Shown: positions 1 through 10,265 of the stretch, one piece after another | Numbering within the stretch: position 1 is the stretch's first letter | How the letters are laid out: the number at the start of each line of letters is the position of its first letter | NCBI GenBank assembly: GCA_027493615.1 | Contig: JAOSKK010000001.1 | Coordinates: 735,629-799,628, forward strand | Source of the DNA: Verrucomicrobiota bacterium | Lineage (GTDB): Bacteria; Verrucomicrobiota; Verrucomicrobiia; Limisphaerales; J093 | Length of the DNA: 64,000 bases | Direction of reading: 5' to 3' | The notes under the pieces: generated by a model | Databases searched by the model: none | What the model was told of the DNA's origin: nothing | What the model saw: only the letters and a program-made list of their open reading frames with translations | Translations under genes and position numbers: made by a program

Positions 1-1148
1 CCGACGCGTCCCCCGCGATTGCCGTCATCCGAGAAGAGCGAGTTGGCGGGAACGACCACCTCGACGCCCTGCAAGCCGGGGTTTTGCTCGATGACGGCCG
101 GTGGGAAAGTGACGCGGGTGTCGGCAGTGGTGCTCACGGGCTGTAGGGTGCCGGCTTTGACCAGCGGCAGGTAGATCGTGCCCGTTCCCGCGGCCAGGTT
201 ATCCTCCCGTCCCGCCACTGCTTCCCAGGCCTTCCCGACGACCGGATAATAGTCGCCGCCGGGCCACTGGCTGCCCACGGCCGTGCGGCCGTCGACATGC
301 ACGAAGAAGCGGCCTACAGGGACAGGCTGCAGCTTGAAGCGGCCGCTGGCGTCGGTCGTTGTGCGCAGGGTTTCCTCGGCCCCGTCCACGGTGATGGTGA
401 CGCCCGCCAGAGGCCGGTTGACGAACTCTCCCGGCTCCCCGCCCGCGTCGGGGTCGGACGCGAATATCTGGCCCACCACCGCCGTGGTGGCGACCGGCGT
501 GGCATTGAACGTGTCAAAGAACAGGGACCGTCGACCGCCCGGTTGGCCGTCGCCGTCGGCGTCGAGGAGTTGGCCGGACGCGTCGCGGAGGTCCGTGCCG
601 TCGAGCGTCACCCGGATCCGGGCACCGGCTGGGAGGTTCTCGAGGTAGAAAAGGATGGCCCGGCGTCGGTCCTGGGAGAGCTCGACGCGGGTGAGCAGGC
701 GGCGGCCGCCGAATTCCGCGTAGAGTCGGGTGGTGTCCAGCACTGTGTCGGCCGCCAGCGGCGCGGAGAAATCGAACATGGTCGGGCGGGTGACGATGAC
801 CCCGTTGGCACCATTCGGGGGCGAGGTCATTTCAACCACGGTCAGCGGTCGCTCGCCGGCGGCGCGGAGGCGGAAGTAGCGGGTTTGGCCCTGGACCTCG
901 ACGCTGACGGTCAGGCGGTCGCCGTCCGGCACGACGGGCCGGCCAACGGGTTCCCAAAGGGCTCCGGGTCCGAGGCGGGGGGTCGCCTCGAGGACGTACT
1001 CGGCGGCGGCGGGCCACGCGATCCGTACCGACTGCGGGGGCTGGGTCTGAACGCTCAGCGCCGGCGGTGAGGGTGCTTGCGTGAGCACGCCCACGGCACC
1101 GACGACGGAGCCGAGGGCGACAAGCCAAAGGACACGCTGCCTGGTCAT
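1..1148 (-). CDS. Secreted protein with Ig-like and carboxypeptidase-regulatory-like domains, 3' end outside window
   Basis: This reading frame stays open from an ATG at 1148 to the window edge (382 codons), so the protein is incomplete. It begins with a short hydrophobic signal-like stretch (MTRQRVLWLVALGSVVGAVG). Residues about 30-95 resemble the small verrucomicrobial module ending in YFRLR. Next comes a segment starting SPPNGANGVIVTRPTM, typical of bacterial Ig-like (SbsA-type) domains. Residues about 210-290 (GVTITVDGAEETLRTTTD) look like a carboxypeptidase regulatory-like beta-sandwich. A calcium-like DADGDGQPGG stretch lies between them. It is probably exported and cell-surface or extracellular. 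The specific role cannot be read from the part visible. It is divergent from argA, with an AT-rich gap between them. Confidence 0.7.
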   Translation of the reverse strand, partial: MTRQRVLWLVALGSVVGAVGVLTQAPSPPALSVQTQPPQSVRIAWPAAAEYVLEATPRLGPGALWEPVGRPVVPDGDRLTVSVEVQGQTRYFRLRAAGERPLTVVEMTSPPNGANGVIVTRPTMFDFSAPLAADTVLDTTRLYAEFGGRRLLTRVELSQDRRRAILFYLENLPAGARIRVTLDGTDLRDASGQLLDADGDGQPGGRRSLFFDTFNATPVATTAVVGQIFASDPDAGGEPGEFVNRPLAGVTITVDGAEETLRTTTDASGRFKLQPVPVGRFFVHVDGRTAVGSQWPGGDYYPVVGKAWEAVAGREDNLAAGTGTIYLPLVKAGTLQPVSTTADTRVTFPPAVIEQNPGLQGVEVVVPANSLFSDDGNRGGRV

Positions 1149-1319
1149 GAGATCCGGAGGGGTGGCGGGGGAAAGACGCGGAAGGAAGCGGGAGGCAACA
1201 CGGGGTACGCCCGGGGTTCCGCGCAAGCGGGGCGCACCGGTTCGCCGGTCCGGGCGATGGCGGCATCGTCGAGTCGCTGGGTCCTCACCACGGCGGTAGG
1301 GGTAGCACGGGGGGGAGTG

Positions 1320-1372
1320 TAGTCAAGTCAAATTGTTTATTGAATTCAGTATACTTATTGATAATCCCGCCG
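1320..1372. promoter_or_regulatory. AT-rich divergent promoter region
   Basis: The only markedly AT-rich stretch near here separates the minus-strand secreted protein from argA. It holds AGTATACT around 1349-1356, a self-complementary sequence giving a TATACT -10-like hexamer on either strand, plus TTGAAT at 1340-1345 and TAATCC 16 bases further on. No -35 box is convincing, so this is a position-and-composition call. Confidence 0.35.
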
Positions 1373-1466
1373 TTGGAGGCGGGACTGCTGGGCGGTGCGC
1401 AAAAAAGCGTTGCGCGGCGGCGAGGGACTCCGCCTGAATAACCGCGGCCTTCGGGCTCCGACCGCT

Positions 1467-2747
1467 GTGAAACCAACCGACCTGCGGGGCATCCTGCAAT
1501 ACATACCGCGCTTCCGCGAGAAGCCGTTCGTCATCAGCCTGGATGGGGTGATCGTGACGGACGAGAACTTCGCGAACATCCTGATGGACGTGGCCGTGCT
1601 GCGCTCGCTCAGCATCCGGGTGGTGCTGGTCCATGGGGCCTCGGCCCAGATCCGGCTCCTTGCCCAGCAGCAGGCGGTGGCGGCCTCGAACTTGGACGGA
1701 ACCGGCGTGACGGATCCGGAGACGTTGCGGCTGGCGCTGACGGCGTCGAACCGGCTCACACACGAGATCCTCGAGGGCCTCGCGACGCAAGACCTGCGCG
1801 CAGCCTGCCCGAACGCGATTGTGGCGCATCCGACGGGGATCTTGCACGGGGTGGACCAGCAACTGACGGGCAAGGTTGAACGGGTGGACACGGAGCTGCT
1901 GCTGGCCCTGCTGCAGGACGGCATCATTCCAGTCATCCCGCCGCTGGGGTTTGACGGCGAAGGGCGCACGTACCGGGTGAACTCGGACGGTGTGGCGGTG
2001 TCTGTGGCGGAGGCGATCAAGGCCGTCAAGGTGATCTTCGTGACCTCGTACGATGGTCTTACGCACGAAGGCCGGCTGTTGCGGCAGGTGCTGGCCAGCG
2101 ACCTGCAGCGGCTCCTCGCCGAGCAGCGGAGCGGCTTTGCGGCCGACCTCCTCTCGAAGGCGATCCACGCCGCCGCGGCCTGTCGGGCGGGGATCCCGCG
2201 CGTCCATGTGATCAACGGGTGCCTGGACGAGGCGCTGCTGACCGAGGTGTTCTCGAACGAAGGGGTCGGCACCCTCGTTTATGCCAATGAGTACCAACAG
2301 ATCCGGCGCGCCCTGAAGAAGGACATTCCGAGCATCCTCAAGCTCATCCAGCCTTCGGTCGAGAACGAGGAGATCGTCAAGCGCACCCGGGCGAGCATCG
2401 AGCGGCAACTGGCGGACTATTACCTCTTCGAGACGGACAAGAATCCCGTGGGCTGCGTGGCCTTGCACACGTACCCGGACCACGGCGTGGGCGAGTTGGC
2501 CTGCCTGTGTGTCAAGCCCTCGCACGAGAACCAGGGCGTGGGACGGAAGTTGCTGCAGTTCGTCGAGCGGAAGGCGCGCGAACAAGGTCTGCAGACACTT
2601 TGTGCCCTCTCGACCCAGGCGTTCACTTACTTCCAGTCGAAGGGCGGCTTCGCCGAAGGCTCCCCGGAGGACCTCCCGCCAGCTCGCCGGGAGAAGTATG
2701 AGCAGACCGGTCGTCGCTCGAAGGTGCTCGTGAAGCGCCTGAGGTAG
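1467..2747 (+). CDS. argA: Amino-acid N-acetyltransferase (N-acetylglutamate synthase)
   Basis: Catalyses acetyl-CoA plus L-glutamate to N-acetylglutamate, the first step of arginine synthesis, in the cytoplasm. About 426 residues. An amino-acid-kinase-like domain fills residues 1-290 (VVLVHGASAQIRLL near residue 58, VIPVIPPLGFDGEGRTYRVN near 165). A GNAT domain follows, with the acetyl-CoA loop NQGVGRKLL near residue 355. This two-domain layout is the classical ArgA form. The frame is open from a GTG at 1395, but I prefer the GTG at 1467 because the protein then begins KPTDLRGILQYIPRFREK, where family members start. The 24 extra residues upstream look like non-coding translation. No other arginine genes are nearby. 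Confidence 0.9.
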   Translation: MKPTDLRGILQYIPRFREKPFVISLDGVIVTDENFANILMDVAVLRSLSIRVVLVHGASAQIRLLAQQQAVAASNLDGTGVTDPETLRLALTASNRLTHEILEGLATQDLRAACPNAIVAHPTGILHGVDQQLTGKVERVDTELLLALLQDGIIPVIPPLGFDGEGRTYRVNSDGVAVSVAEAIKAVKVIFVTSYDGLTHEGRLLRQVLASDLQRLLAEQRSGFAADLLSKAIHAAAACRAGIPRVHVINGCLDEALLTEVFSNEGVGTLVYANEYQQIRRALKKDIPSILKLIQPSVENEEIVKRTRASIERQLADYYLFETDKNPVGCVALHTYPDHGVGELACLCVKPSHENQGVGRKLLQFVERKAREQGLQTLCALSTQAFTYFQSKGGFAEGSPEDLPPARREKYEQTGRRSKVLVKRLR

Positions 2748-2772
2748 CCGCTCATCGCTCCGCCTCCGTCGC

Positions 2773-3382
2773 ATGTGGTCCTTTCCGCCCGTGCAGCTTC
2801 CGCAGCCGTTTCGGCTGACGTGCCGTCGCTTGGGCTTGCGGCTGACCCCGCAGCTCTTGTTGGTCTGGGTGGGGTGCCAACAGGTGGACTGGTGTGTCCG
2901 AGCACGGGGAACCTCCGGCGCGATCTACCACCTGCGCCGTCGCTTGGTGGCTTCCACCTCGCGGTTCGGCGTGGGCGAGCGGGCAAATTCACATCGCACG
3001 CCCGGGGGCTGCATCGGGTGGCGCGAAAGGTGGGTGGCGGCTGGCCGGTCGGGACGGTTTTCGAAGGGCGCCAACCGGTGGGCTTTACGTGGCAGGGTCG
3101 TCCGGATGCCGCCATCGCCCATCGCATTCTCTGGCTGGAGGGCTGGAACCGGGCTGGAATCGGGGAGACGCGGTGGACTCGTTCCAGCGGTTCATTTACG
3201 TGCACGGTGTGGGGGATGAATTGACGCTGGGCCGGCCGGCTTCGCGCGGTTGCGTCCATCTGGCAGCGGGCGACCTTATGCCGTTGTACGATGCACTGCC
3301 GGAAGACAGCCTTGTTTGGGTGTCGGAAGCCCGTGCGCCGCGGCGGTACGGGGTGGCTAACGCTTTGCCGGGGAGCCGCTAG
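2773..3382 (+). CDS. L,D-transpeptidase (YkuD domain), frameshifted
   Basis: Periplasmic cell-wall enzyme family forming 3-3 peptidoglycan cross-links or attaching proteins to peptidoglycan. The protein is spread over three frames. Frame 1 gives LVASTSRFGVGERANSHRTP. A shift near 3003 leads to HRVARKVGGGWPVGTVFEGR and FTWQGRPDAAIAHRILWLEG. A shift near 3145 leads to FIYVHGVGDELTLGRPASRG followed by CVHL. The last part contains the catalytic H...SRGC signature of the YkuD fold. Joined length is about 203 residues. Both breaks fall in G-rich DNA, so sequence error is the simplest cause. The start at 2773 is uncertain; a GTG at 2791 is an alternative. It lies 25 bases after argA and may be co-transcribed. 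Confidence 0.8.
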
Positions 3383-3601
3383 CGGTGAAAGTGAAATTTT
3401 GGAAAAAAAACCCTTGCGACCACAATCCGTTGTACTACGCTGCGGTCCATCACCCAACTAAATGGGGTGTCGGCGAGCCTCCAGTGCCGCGGTTTGGCCG
3501 ACGTCTTGGGAAGGGTGATCCAGTTTTAGACGCAAGCTCACACGGCCAGCCGATGCCGCCCGGCCCTCGACCACCGCAACGACTCAGAACCCGCCACTGC
3601 C

Positions 3602-6600
3602 ATGATTGACGCCCCCGCTCCCATCGCCCCATCGCCGTCGGTCCCCGCCAACCGCCATCGCTCCGCGCCCGTGACCGGTTCCCGGACCCCGCGGAAGCGG
3701 TCGCGAAGCCAGTGCCTGGCCTTTGAGCGGGTGTTTAGCGATGCCAAGGTCAGTCCCTTCGACCAAGTCGAGTGGGAACGCCGGACCGCCGAGATCACCG
3801 ACGACGCCGGCAAGACGGTCTTCCGTCAGGAGAACGTCGAGGTGCCGAAGTCCTGGTCGCAGTTGGCGACGAAGGTCGTGTGTTCGAAGTACTTCTACGG
3901 GGATCCGGCCAAGCCGGAGCGCGAGTATTCAGTGCGCCAGCTCATCCACCGGGTCACGCGGACCATCGCGGATTGGGGGTGCAGGACGGGTATTTTTCGC
4001 CGGCGGACGGCGAGGTGTTCTACCAGGAGCTGACGTGGCTGTGCCTGAACCAGTACGGCGCGTTCAACTCGCCGGTCTGGTTCAACGTCGGGCTCTTCCA
4101 CCAGTACCGGATCGGGCAGCACTCGGACCGGGGCAACTGGCATTGGGACCCACAGGCGGGTGAGGCGCGGCGGGCAGGCACCCAGTACGAGTACCCGCAG
4201 TGCAGCGCGTGCTTCATCCAGTCGGTGGAGGACAACATGGAGAGCATCATGAACCTCGCCTACGCGGAGGCGATGCTGTTCAAGTTCGGCTCGGGCACGG
4301 GCACGGATCTCTCGCCGATCCGGTCGAGCAAGGAGAAGCTCTCCGGCGGCGGCCGGCCGAGCGGGCCGATGAGTTTCCTGAAGGTTTACGATCAGGTGGC
4401 CAATGTCGTGAAATCGGGAGGCAAGACGCGGCGGGCGGCCAAGATGAACACCCTGCACGACTGGCACGGGGACATTGAGGAGTTCATCACGGCCAAGATG
4501 AAGGAGGAGAAGAAGGCCTGGGCCCTTATCGAGCAGGGTTACGACGGCTCGTTCAACGGCGACGCGTACGGCTCGGTCATGTATCAGAACGAGAACCTGT
4601 CCGTGCGCGTGTCCGATGCCTTCATGCAGGCCGCCGTTGAGGGTCGGGAATGGGTGACCCGGGCGGTGACGACGGGTGAACCGCTGGAGCGGAAGGACGC
4701 CTCGAAGCTGCTGGACCTGGTGGCCGAGGGCACGTGGGTCTGCGGCGATCCCGGCTTGCAGTACGACGGCGCGATCCAGAAATGGCACACCTGCGCCGGC
4801 ACCGAACCAATCCATTCGACCAACCCCTGCAGCGAGTATGTGTTTCTGAACAACACCGCCTGCAATCTCGCGTCGCTGAACCTGCTCAAGTTCAAGCGGG
4901 AGGACGGCCGGTTCGATGTCGCCCGGTTCAAGGCCGCCGTGCGGGTCTTCATCACCGCGCAGGAGATCCTCGTGGACAACGCGAGTTACCCCACCCAGGT
5001 CATCGCGGAGAATTCGCACCGGTTCCGCACGCTGGGGCTGGGCTACGCCAACCTCGGTTCCCTGGTGATGAGTTACGGGCTGCCCTATGACTCGGACGAG
5101 GGCCGCGCCCTGGCCGGGGCCCTCACCGCCATCATGACAGGCGAGGCCTACCGGCAAAGCGCGGAGATGGCGGCGCGGCTGGGTCCGTTCCCTGGCTATC
5201 GCGACGCCCGTTGCGGCGGGGTGGCGCGGCCCCAGCAGCGGGACAACGTGGCGTCCATGCAGCGGGTGATCGAGCAGCATCGGGCCGCGGTGGAGGCGAT
5301 TCATCCCAGCGAGGAGTTCGGCTATCTCAAGGATGAAGCGCGTCAGTCGTGGGAGGATGCCCTGACCGTGGGGCGCAAACAGGGCTATCGCAACGCCCAG
5401 GTCACGGTCCTCGCACCCACCGGGACCATCGCGTTCCTCATGGATTGCGACACGACCGGCATCGAGCCGGACATCGCGCTGGTGAAATACAAGGTCCTGG
5501 CCGGGGGCGGGATGCTGAAGATCGTCAACCGCACAGTCCCCGAGGCCTTGCGGCGGCTGGGTTACGGCGAGGCCGGGATCGCCCGCATCCTCCAGCACAT
5601 CGAGGAGTTCGACACCATCGAGGACGTGGTGCTCAAGGCCGAACATGCGCGCGTCAAGGAGAATCGCGGGAAGGCGGGGGACCGCGTTGCCTCGGGGCTC
5701 AACCCTGCCCATCTGGCGGTGTTCGACTGCGCCTTCAAGCCTGCCCAGGGCACTCGCAGCATCCACTACCTGGCGCACCTCAAGATGATGGCCGCGGCGC
5801 AGCCGTTCATCAGCGGGGCCATCTCCAAGACCGTGAACATGCCCACCGAAGCCACGCCGCGGGAGATCCGGGACACCTACCTCGAGGCTTGGCGCATGGG
5901 TCTGAAGTGTGTGGCGATCTATCGCGACGGCTCGAAGCGGTCGCAGCCCTTGAACACCAGCCGCAAAGCGGGCGGCGAAGGGGGGCCGGGGCAGGCGATG
6001 CCGAGGCGCTGGCGACGCGCCTGCGCGAGGTCGAGGCCGATCTGGCGCGGCTGCGGGCCGAAACGGGCCGCCCGCTGCGGCGGCGCCTGCCCGAGACCCG
6101 GATGGCGGTGAATCACAAGTTCAACATCGCCGGGCACGAAGGTTATCTGAACGTGGGTCTCTTCGAGGACGGCCAGCCGGGCGAGCTGTTCATCACGATG
6201 GCCAAGGAAGGCTCGACCATCGGGGGCCTCATGGACACGATGGCGACGCTCACCAGTCTGGCGCTGCAGTACGGCGTGCCGCTCGAGGCCCTGGTGCGCA
6301 AGTTCTCCCATCAGCGGTTCGAGCCCAGCGGCTTCACCAAGAACCGGGATCTGCCCACCGCGTCGTCGCTGACGGATTACATCTTCCGGTGGCTGGCCTT
6401 CCAGTTCCTGCCGGGCTATCGCGAGGAGCACGCCCCGGACCGGGGACAACAGGAACTGGCCATTCCGGGGCTGCGCGAGGAGATCGCCCGGCGGGTCAAC
6501 AAGCCGGTCCCCGAATTGCCTGTGGATGATGATGACCTGGCCATCACGGTGAAGCCGGCGACGCCGCCGGAGGCCAAGGGGAACGGTCGGGAAGCGGGGG

Positions 6601-6746
6601 CGCCGGTCCCCGCCCAGCGTGCCCTGACCAGCCAGATTGTGAACATGCTCGACGCCCCCGCCTGCGCCAACTGCGGCCAGGTGATGATTCGCAACGGCAA
6701 GTGTTTCCGTTGCCCGAACTGCGGCGAGAGCAGCGGTTGTTCGTGA
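3602..6746 (+). CDS. nrdJ: Adenosylcobalamin-dependent ribonucleotide reductase (class II), frameshifted
   Basis: Reduces ribonucleotides to deoxyribonucleotides using a B12-generated thiyl radical, oxygen-independently. The joined protein is about 1,047 residues. Signature pieces in order are QCSACFIQSVEDNMES, FGSGTGTDLSPIRSS, HSTNPCSEYVFLNNTACNL (active-site cysteines) and LAPTGTIAFLMDCDTTGIEP. The C-terminus is a zinc-ribbon-like CANCG...CPNCG region, usual for long NrdJ proteins. Frame 2 runs to about 3975. A slip after the G run in ATTGGGGGTG moves it to frame 1. A second slip in GAAGGGGGGCC near 5980 moves it to frame 3. A 219-base gap upstream has no recognisable riboswitch. A strong terminator follows at 6782. 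The two breaks look like consensus errors in an essential gene. Confidence 0.92.
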
Positions 6747-6781
6747 GTGCGGCCTGGCGGCCCGCACGCGTACGTCACGGC

Positions 6782-6819
6782 CCAATGGCTGGCAGCTTCG
6801 GTTGCCAGCCATTGGTTTT
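6782..6819 (+). terminator. Rho-independent terminator after nrdJ
   Basis: A perfect 13-bp stem (CCAATGGCTGGCA at 6782-6794 with TGCCAGCCATTGG at 6803-6815) encloses an 8-base loop containing CTTCGG, followed by TTTT. It sits 36 bases beyond the nrdJ stop codon. Confidence 0.85.
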
Positions 6820-6957
6820 CCCCCGTGGGGTCAAACATTGACAATTGACATTTTGACCTGCCGCCCCCGCGCATACCGCCCCGGCATGGCGCTCCGGTCA
6901 TCAGCACTGCTCACGGCGGGCCGCGATGAAGTCAGAGAGAATTCAAGGGGTGAACAG

Positions 6958-6986
6958 TTGACAATCCGGACGACTGCTCCTAGCCT
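6958..6986 (+). promoter_or_regulatory. Putative promoter of the cytochrome oxidase operon
   Basis: TTGACA at 6958-6963 is followed 17 bases later by TAGCCT at 6981-6986, a sigma70-like pair about 130 bases upstream of cox1. The rest of the 372-base gap between nrdJ and cox1 holds the terminator above, two further TTGACA-like hexamers around 6838-6851 without a partner, and no open frame that I can support. Confidence 0.45.
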
Positions 6987-7118
6987 CGGCTCAACATTTT
7001 TTGCGCGGGTGACCGCAACTTCAGTTGAGTCTCAGCCGCCGCCGTTGTTGGGTCGCGGCGGCCCATGCCGGGCGTGGGACAGGGAGTTGGGCGCCCGTGA
7101 CGCCGTGGATTCCGAGGC

Positions 7119-8929
7119 ATGACGAACACCGCACAGAGGGCGAGCCACGCCCCCGCCGGGCCGGAGCATCACCCGCATCTGCCGTTCTGGCGGAGGTACA
7201 TCTTCTCGACCGATCACAAGGTGGTCGGCATCCAGTACGGGATCACGGCGCTCGTGTTCCTGTTCATCGGGTATGGGCTGATGGCGCTGATGCGCTGGCA
7301 GCTTGCCTACCCCGGCCAGCCGATCCCGGTTTTCGGGAAGTGGCTGCTCTGGGCGCTGGGTCCGGACATGGCGGGGCAGGGGATCATGTCGCCCGACCTC
7401 TACAACTCCTTCGGGGCGATGCACGGGACGATCATGGTGTTCCTGGCGGTGGTGCCGCTGGCGGCGGGCGCGTTTGGCAACTATCTCGTCCCGCTGCAGA
7501 TCGGCGCTCCCGACATGGCCTTTCCGAAGCTGAACATGGCCAGCTACTGGGTGTACTTCCTCGGGGGCGTGGTGATGTTGATCAGTTTCTTCATCCCCGG
7601 CGGGGCGGCGAAGTCAGGTTGGACCTCCTATTCGCCGCTGGCGACGATCACGGACGCGGCGTACCTCATCAACGGACAATCGTTGTGGCTGATCGGCATG
7701 GTGCTGCTGATCACGTCGTCGTTGCTGGGCTCGGTCAACATCATCACCACGATCATCCAGCTTCGGGCCGAGGGGATGGGGTGGCTGCGGTTGCCGTTTC
7801 TGGTCTGGGCGCAGTTGGTGACCGCGTTCCTGCTGCTGCTGGCGTTTCCGCCGCTGGAGGCGGCCGGCATCATGCAGCTCGTGGACAATCTGTTTGGCAG
7901 CTCGTTTTTCCTGCCGACCGGCCTGGTGGTGGGGGGACAACCGCTCGATGTCAGCGGCGGGGGAAGCCCGCTCCTCTGGCAGCACCTGTTCTGGTTCCTG
8001 GCGCATCCGGAGGTGTACGTGCTCATCCTGCCCGCGTTGGGGATTGTGGCGGAGATCATCGCCAACAACACCCGCAAACCGATCTTCGGCTACAAGTCGC
8101 TGGTTTACTCAGCGATGGCCATCGGGTTCATCTCCTTCCTGGTCTGGGCGCACCACATGTACCTGACCGGCATGGGCACGCGGATCAGCACGTTCTTCCA
8201 GACGACCACGATGATGATCTCGATCCCGTCGGTGATCATCCTGACCTCGCTCATGCTCTCGCTCTGGGGGGGTCGATCCGGTTCAACACGCCGATGCTTT
8301 TCGCGCTCGCGTTCCTGCCGATGTTCGGGATCGGCGGGTTGACGGGCCTGCCGCTTGGGTTCAGCGCCACCGACATTCATCTGCACGACACCTACTACGT
8401 CATCGCGCACTTCCACTACGTGGTGGCGCCGGGAACGATCTTTGCCCTCTTCGCCGGCATCTACTACTGGTTCCCGAAGGTCACGGGTCGGACGATGAAC
8501 GAGTTCTGGGGGCGCGTGCATTTTGTGCTGTCCCTGATCTTCATGAACCTCGTGTTTCTGCCCATGTTCATCCAGGGGCTGGAGGGGATGCACCGGCGGA
8601 TGTACGACGGCGGGGCGACGTACGCGCTCACGCCGGACGTGGTGCATGGGTTGTCGCTTGCCCTGAAGCTGAACACCGGGATTTCGCATGCGGCCTGGCT
8701 CCTGGGGCTCGCGCAGGTGCCGTTCATCATCAATTTCTTCTGGAGCATCTTTCGGGGCCAGCGGGTCACATCGGACAATCCCTGGGAGTCCACCACCCTC
8801 GAGTGGGCCACGCCCACACCGCCCCCGCACGGCAACTTCCTCCAGCCGCCCGTGGTGGTGCGCGGGCCTTACGAATACACGCCCGGCCGTCGTCCGGGAG
8901 ATTTCCTGCCCCAGAACCAACCGGCCTGA
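7119..8929 (+). CDS. ctaD: Cytochrome c oxidase subunit I, frameshifted
   Basis: Catalytic subunit of the aa3-type heme-copper oxidase in the cytoplasmic membrane; it reduces O2 to water and pumps protons. About 602 residues with around twelve membrane helices. Visible ligands are the low-spin heme His in SFGAMHGTIMVF, the CuB His and cross-linked Tyr in HPEVYVLILPALG, the CuB His pair in WAHHMYLTGMG, and the heme His residues in HDTYYVIAHFHYVV. The frame changes once, at the seven-G run near 8266-8272 (after SLMLSLWGG); the second half resumes RFNTPMLFALAFLPMFGIGG. No catalytic segment is lost, so the break is probably a homopolymer error. First gene of a six-gene oxidase operon. Confidence 0.95.
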
Positions 8930-8950
8930 GTCGCCCCGTCGCGCGCGCCC

Positions 8951-9733
8951 ATGCAGATTCCGCACAACGTCGAGCCCCGCCCGGACACGGGCCTGTACAA
9001 CGCCAAGCTCGGTCTCTGGCTGTTCCTGGCGTCGGAGGTGATGCTGTTTGGCGCGCTGTTCTCGTCCTACATCCTGCTGCGGGTGGGATCACCCGAGTGG
9101 CCGATGAGGCAGCTCAGCGTCCCGTTGGGCACGCTGAACACGTTTGTCCTGATCCTCTCGAGCATCAGCATCGTCTTGGCGTGGGCTTCGTTGAAGGAAA
9201 GGGACTTTGGTCGTTTCAAGCTCTGGCAGGGTGCCACGGTGCTGCTGGCGGTCCTGTTCATCTCGATCAAAGCGTTTGAGTACCACGACAAGTTCACACA
9301 CTACTACGTGCGGCTGCAGGACGGCCGGGAGATGACGGGCCATCTCGAGGGGCAGCCCTTCAACCTGACGCTGGCCAAGCTCAAGGCCCTGCCCACGCCG
9401 CCGAAGGAACTCAGTTTCACGCCGGATGCGCACGAAGGGAAGCGCGGTGAGCACGGCGAACCCGTCCGGCTCGAGCTGGCACAGATCACCAAGCTCGAGG
9501 CCTTCGGACCCTGGCGGAACACGTTCTTCGCGATCTACTTTGTCCTGACGGGGCTGCACGCGCTTCATGTGATCGGCGGCATAGTCGTCCTCGGCTATTT
9601 CTGGGGACCGGGCAGCAGGATGTGGCGCACCGAGCCCGAACGCTTCACCAACCGGGTCGAAGTCGGCGGGCTGTACTGGCATTTCGTCGAGCTCGTCTGG
9701 ATTTTCCTGTTTCCGACCCTGTACTTGCTTTGA
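8951..9733 (+). CDS. ctaE: Cytochrome c oxidase subunit III
   Basis: Membrane subunit of the aa3 oxidase that stabilises subunit I. It has 260 residues and about five membrane helices: LGLWLFLASEVMLFGALFSS near residue 20, then helices near 60, 90, 190 and 235, with the C-terminal YWHFVELVWIFLFPTLYLL typical of the family. Between the third and fourth helices (about residues 112-186) is a hydrophilic insert with LQDGREMTGHLEGQ and KGKRGEHGEP-like charge that standard subunit III proteins lack. The frame is intact. It begins 21 bases after cox1. Confidence 0.93.
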   Translation: MQIPHNVEPRPDTGLYNAKLGLWLFLASEVMLFGALFSSYILLRVGSPEWPMRQLSVPLGTLNTFVLILSSISIVLAWASLKERDFGRFKLWQGATVLLAVLFISIKAFEYHDKFTHYYVRLQDGREMTGHLEGQPFNLTLAKLKALPTPPKELSFTPDAHEGKRGEHGEPVRLELAQITKLEAFGPWRNTFFAIYFVLTGLHALHVIGGIVVLGYFWGPGSRMWRTEPERFTNRVEVGGLYWHFVELVWIFLFPTLYLL

Positions 9734-9747
9734 AAGCCCGAACGTCT

Positions 9748-10059
9748 ATGCCTGACTCTGGAGACTCCAAACCGGCCGCGTCGGTGGGCCGCCATCGGTA
9801 CATCCTGCTGGCGCTGGCGGTAGGTACGCTGGTGATGGTGATGCTCTCCTTGCTGCCCATTGCCACGGGGCTCAAGGTGGGCCTGGTGCTGACCGTGGCC
9901 CTGGGGGAGGCCTGCCTGGTGGCCGGAGTCCTCATGCACCTGATTGAGGAACGCAAGCTGATCTATGGCATCATGGCGCTGACCGGGCTGTTCTTTGTCA
10001 TGCTGCTGCTGTTGCCCATCCTTTCGGAGGTCGATCACACCCATCGCTTCTTCCGCTGA
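9748..10059 (+). CDS. ctaF: Cytochrome c oxidase subunit IV-like small membrane protein
   Basis: 103 residues with three membrane helices (YILLALAVGTLVMVMLSLLP, VGLVLTVALGEACLVAGVLM and IMALTGLFFVMLLLLPIL). Size, helix pattern and position directly after subunit III match the bacterial caa3/aa3 subunit IV family (Pfam COX4_pro type). The ATG at 9748 is chosen because it gives the short N-terminal tail MPDSGDSK before helix one; the longer open frame upstream overlaps subunit III. Its stop codon overlaps the next gene's start by one base (TGATG), indicating translational coupling. Confidence 0.8.
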   Translation: MPDSGDSKPAASVGRHRYILLALAVGTLVMVMLSLLPIATGLKVGLVLTVALGEACLVAGVLMHLIEERKLIYGIMALTGLFFVMLLLLPILSEVDHTHRFFR

Positions 10060-10265
10060 TGTCACTCAAAGCCTTCCACGTATTGTTCGTGCTGTCCTCG
10101 ATCCTGCTCTGCTTCGGCTTTGGGGGCTGGGCGATCCATGACCGGGTGCATGGCGGCAACCTGCTCGAGTTCATCCTGGGGCTGGTGTCGCTCGCGTGCG
10201 GGCTGGCTCTCATCATCTACTTCAAAGCCGTGCTGAAGAAGCTACGGCACATCAGCTACCTATGA
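10059..10265 (+). CDS. Small two-helix membrane protein of the oxidase operon
   Basis: 68 residues, with two clear membrane helices (VLFVLSSILLCFGFGGWAI and LEFILGLVSLACGLALIIYF) and a basic C-terminal tail (KAVLKKLRHISYL). I do not recognise the family. The tight coupling on both sides (1-base overlap upstream, ATGA overlap downstream) and lack of any other partner make an accessory or assembly role in the oxidase likely, but that is inference from position. Confidence 0.7.
   Translation: MSLKAFHVLFVLSSILLCFGFGGWAIHDRVHGGNLLEFILGLVSLACGLALIIYFKAVLKKLRHISYL

Noticed and set aside
1323..2774. Long minus-strand open frame opposite argA
   Set aside because: Antisense of ArgA with no recognisable protein features.
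3383..3601. Cobalamin riboswitch expected before a B12-dependent ribonucleotide reductase
   Set aside because: The conserved B12-box core (GCCACTG context) and its paired arms are not found; GAGCCTCCAGTGCC near 3474 is only a loose resemblance.
3895..5778. Long minus-strand open frame of 627 codons opposite nrdJ
   Set aside because: It is the antisense of a well-conserved gene. High GC gives long spurious frames, and its composition (Arg/His/Val rich) has no domain.
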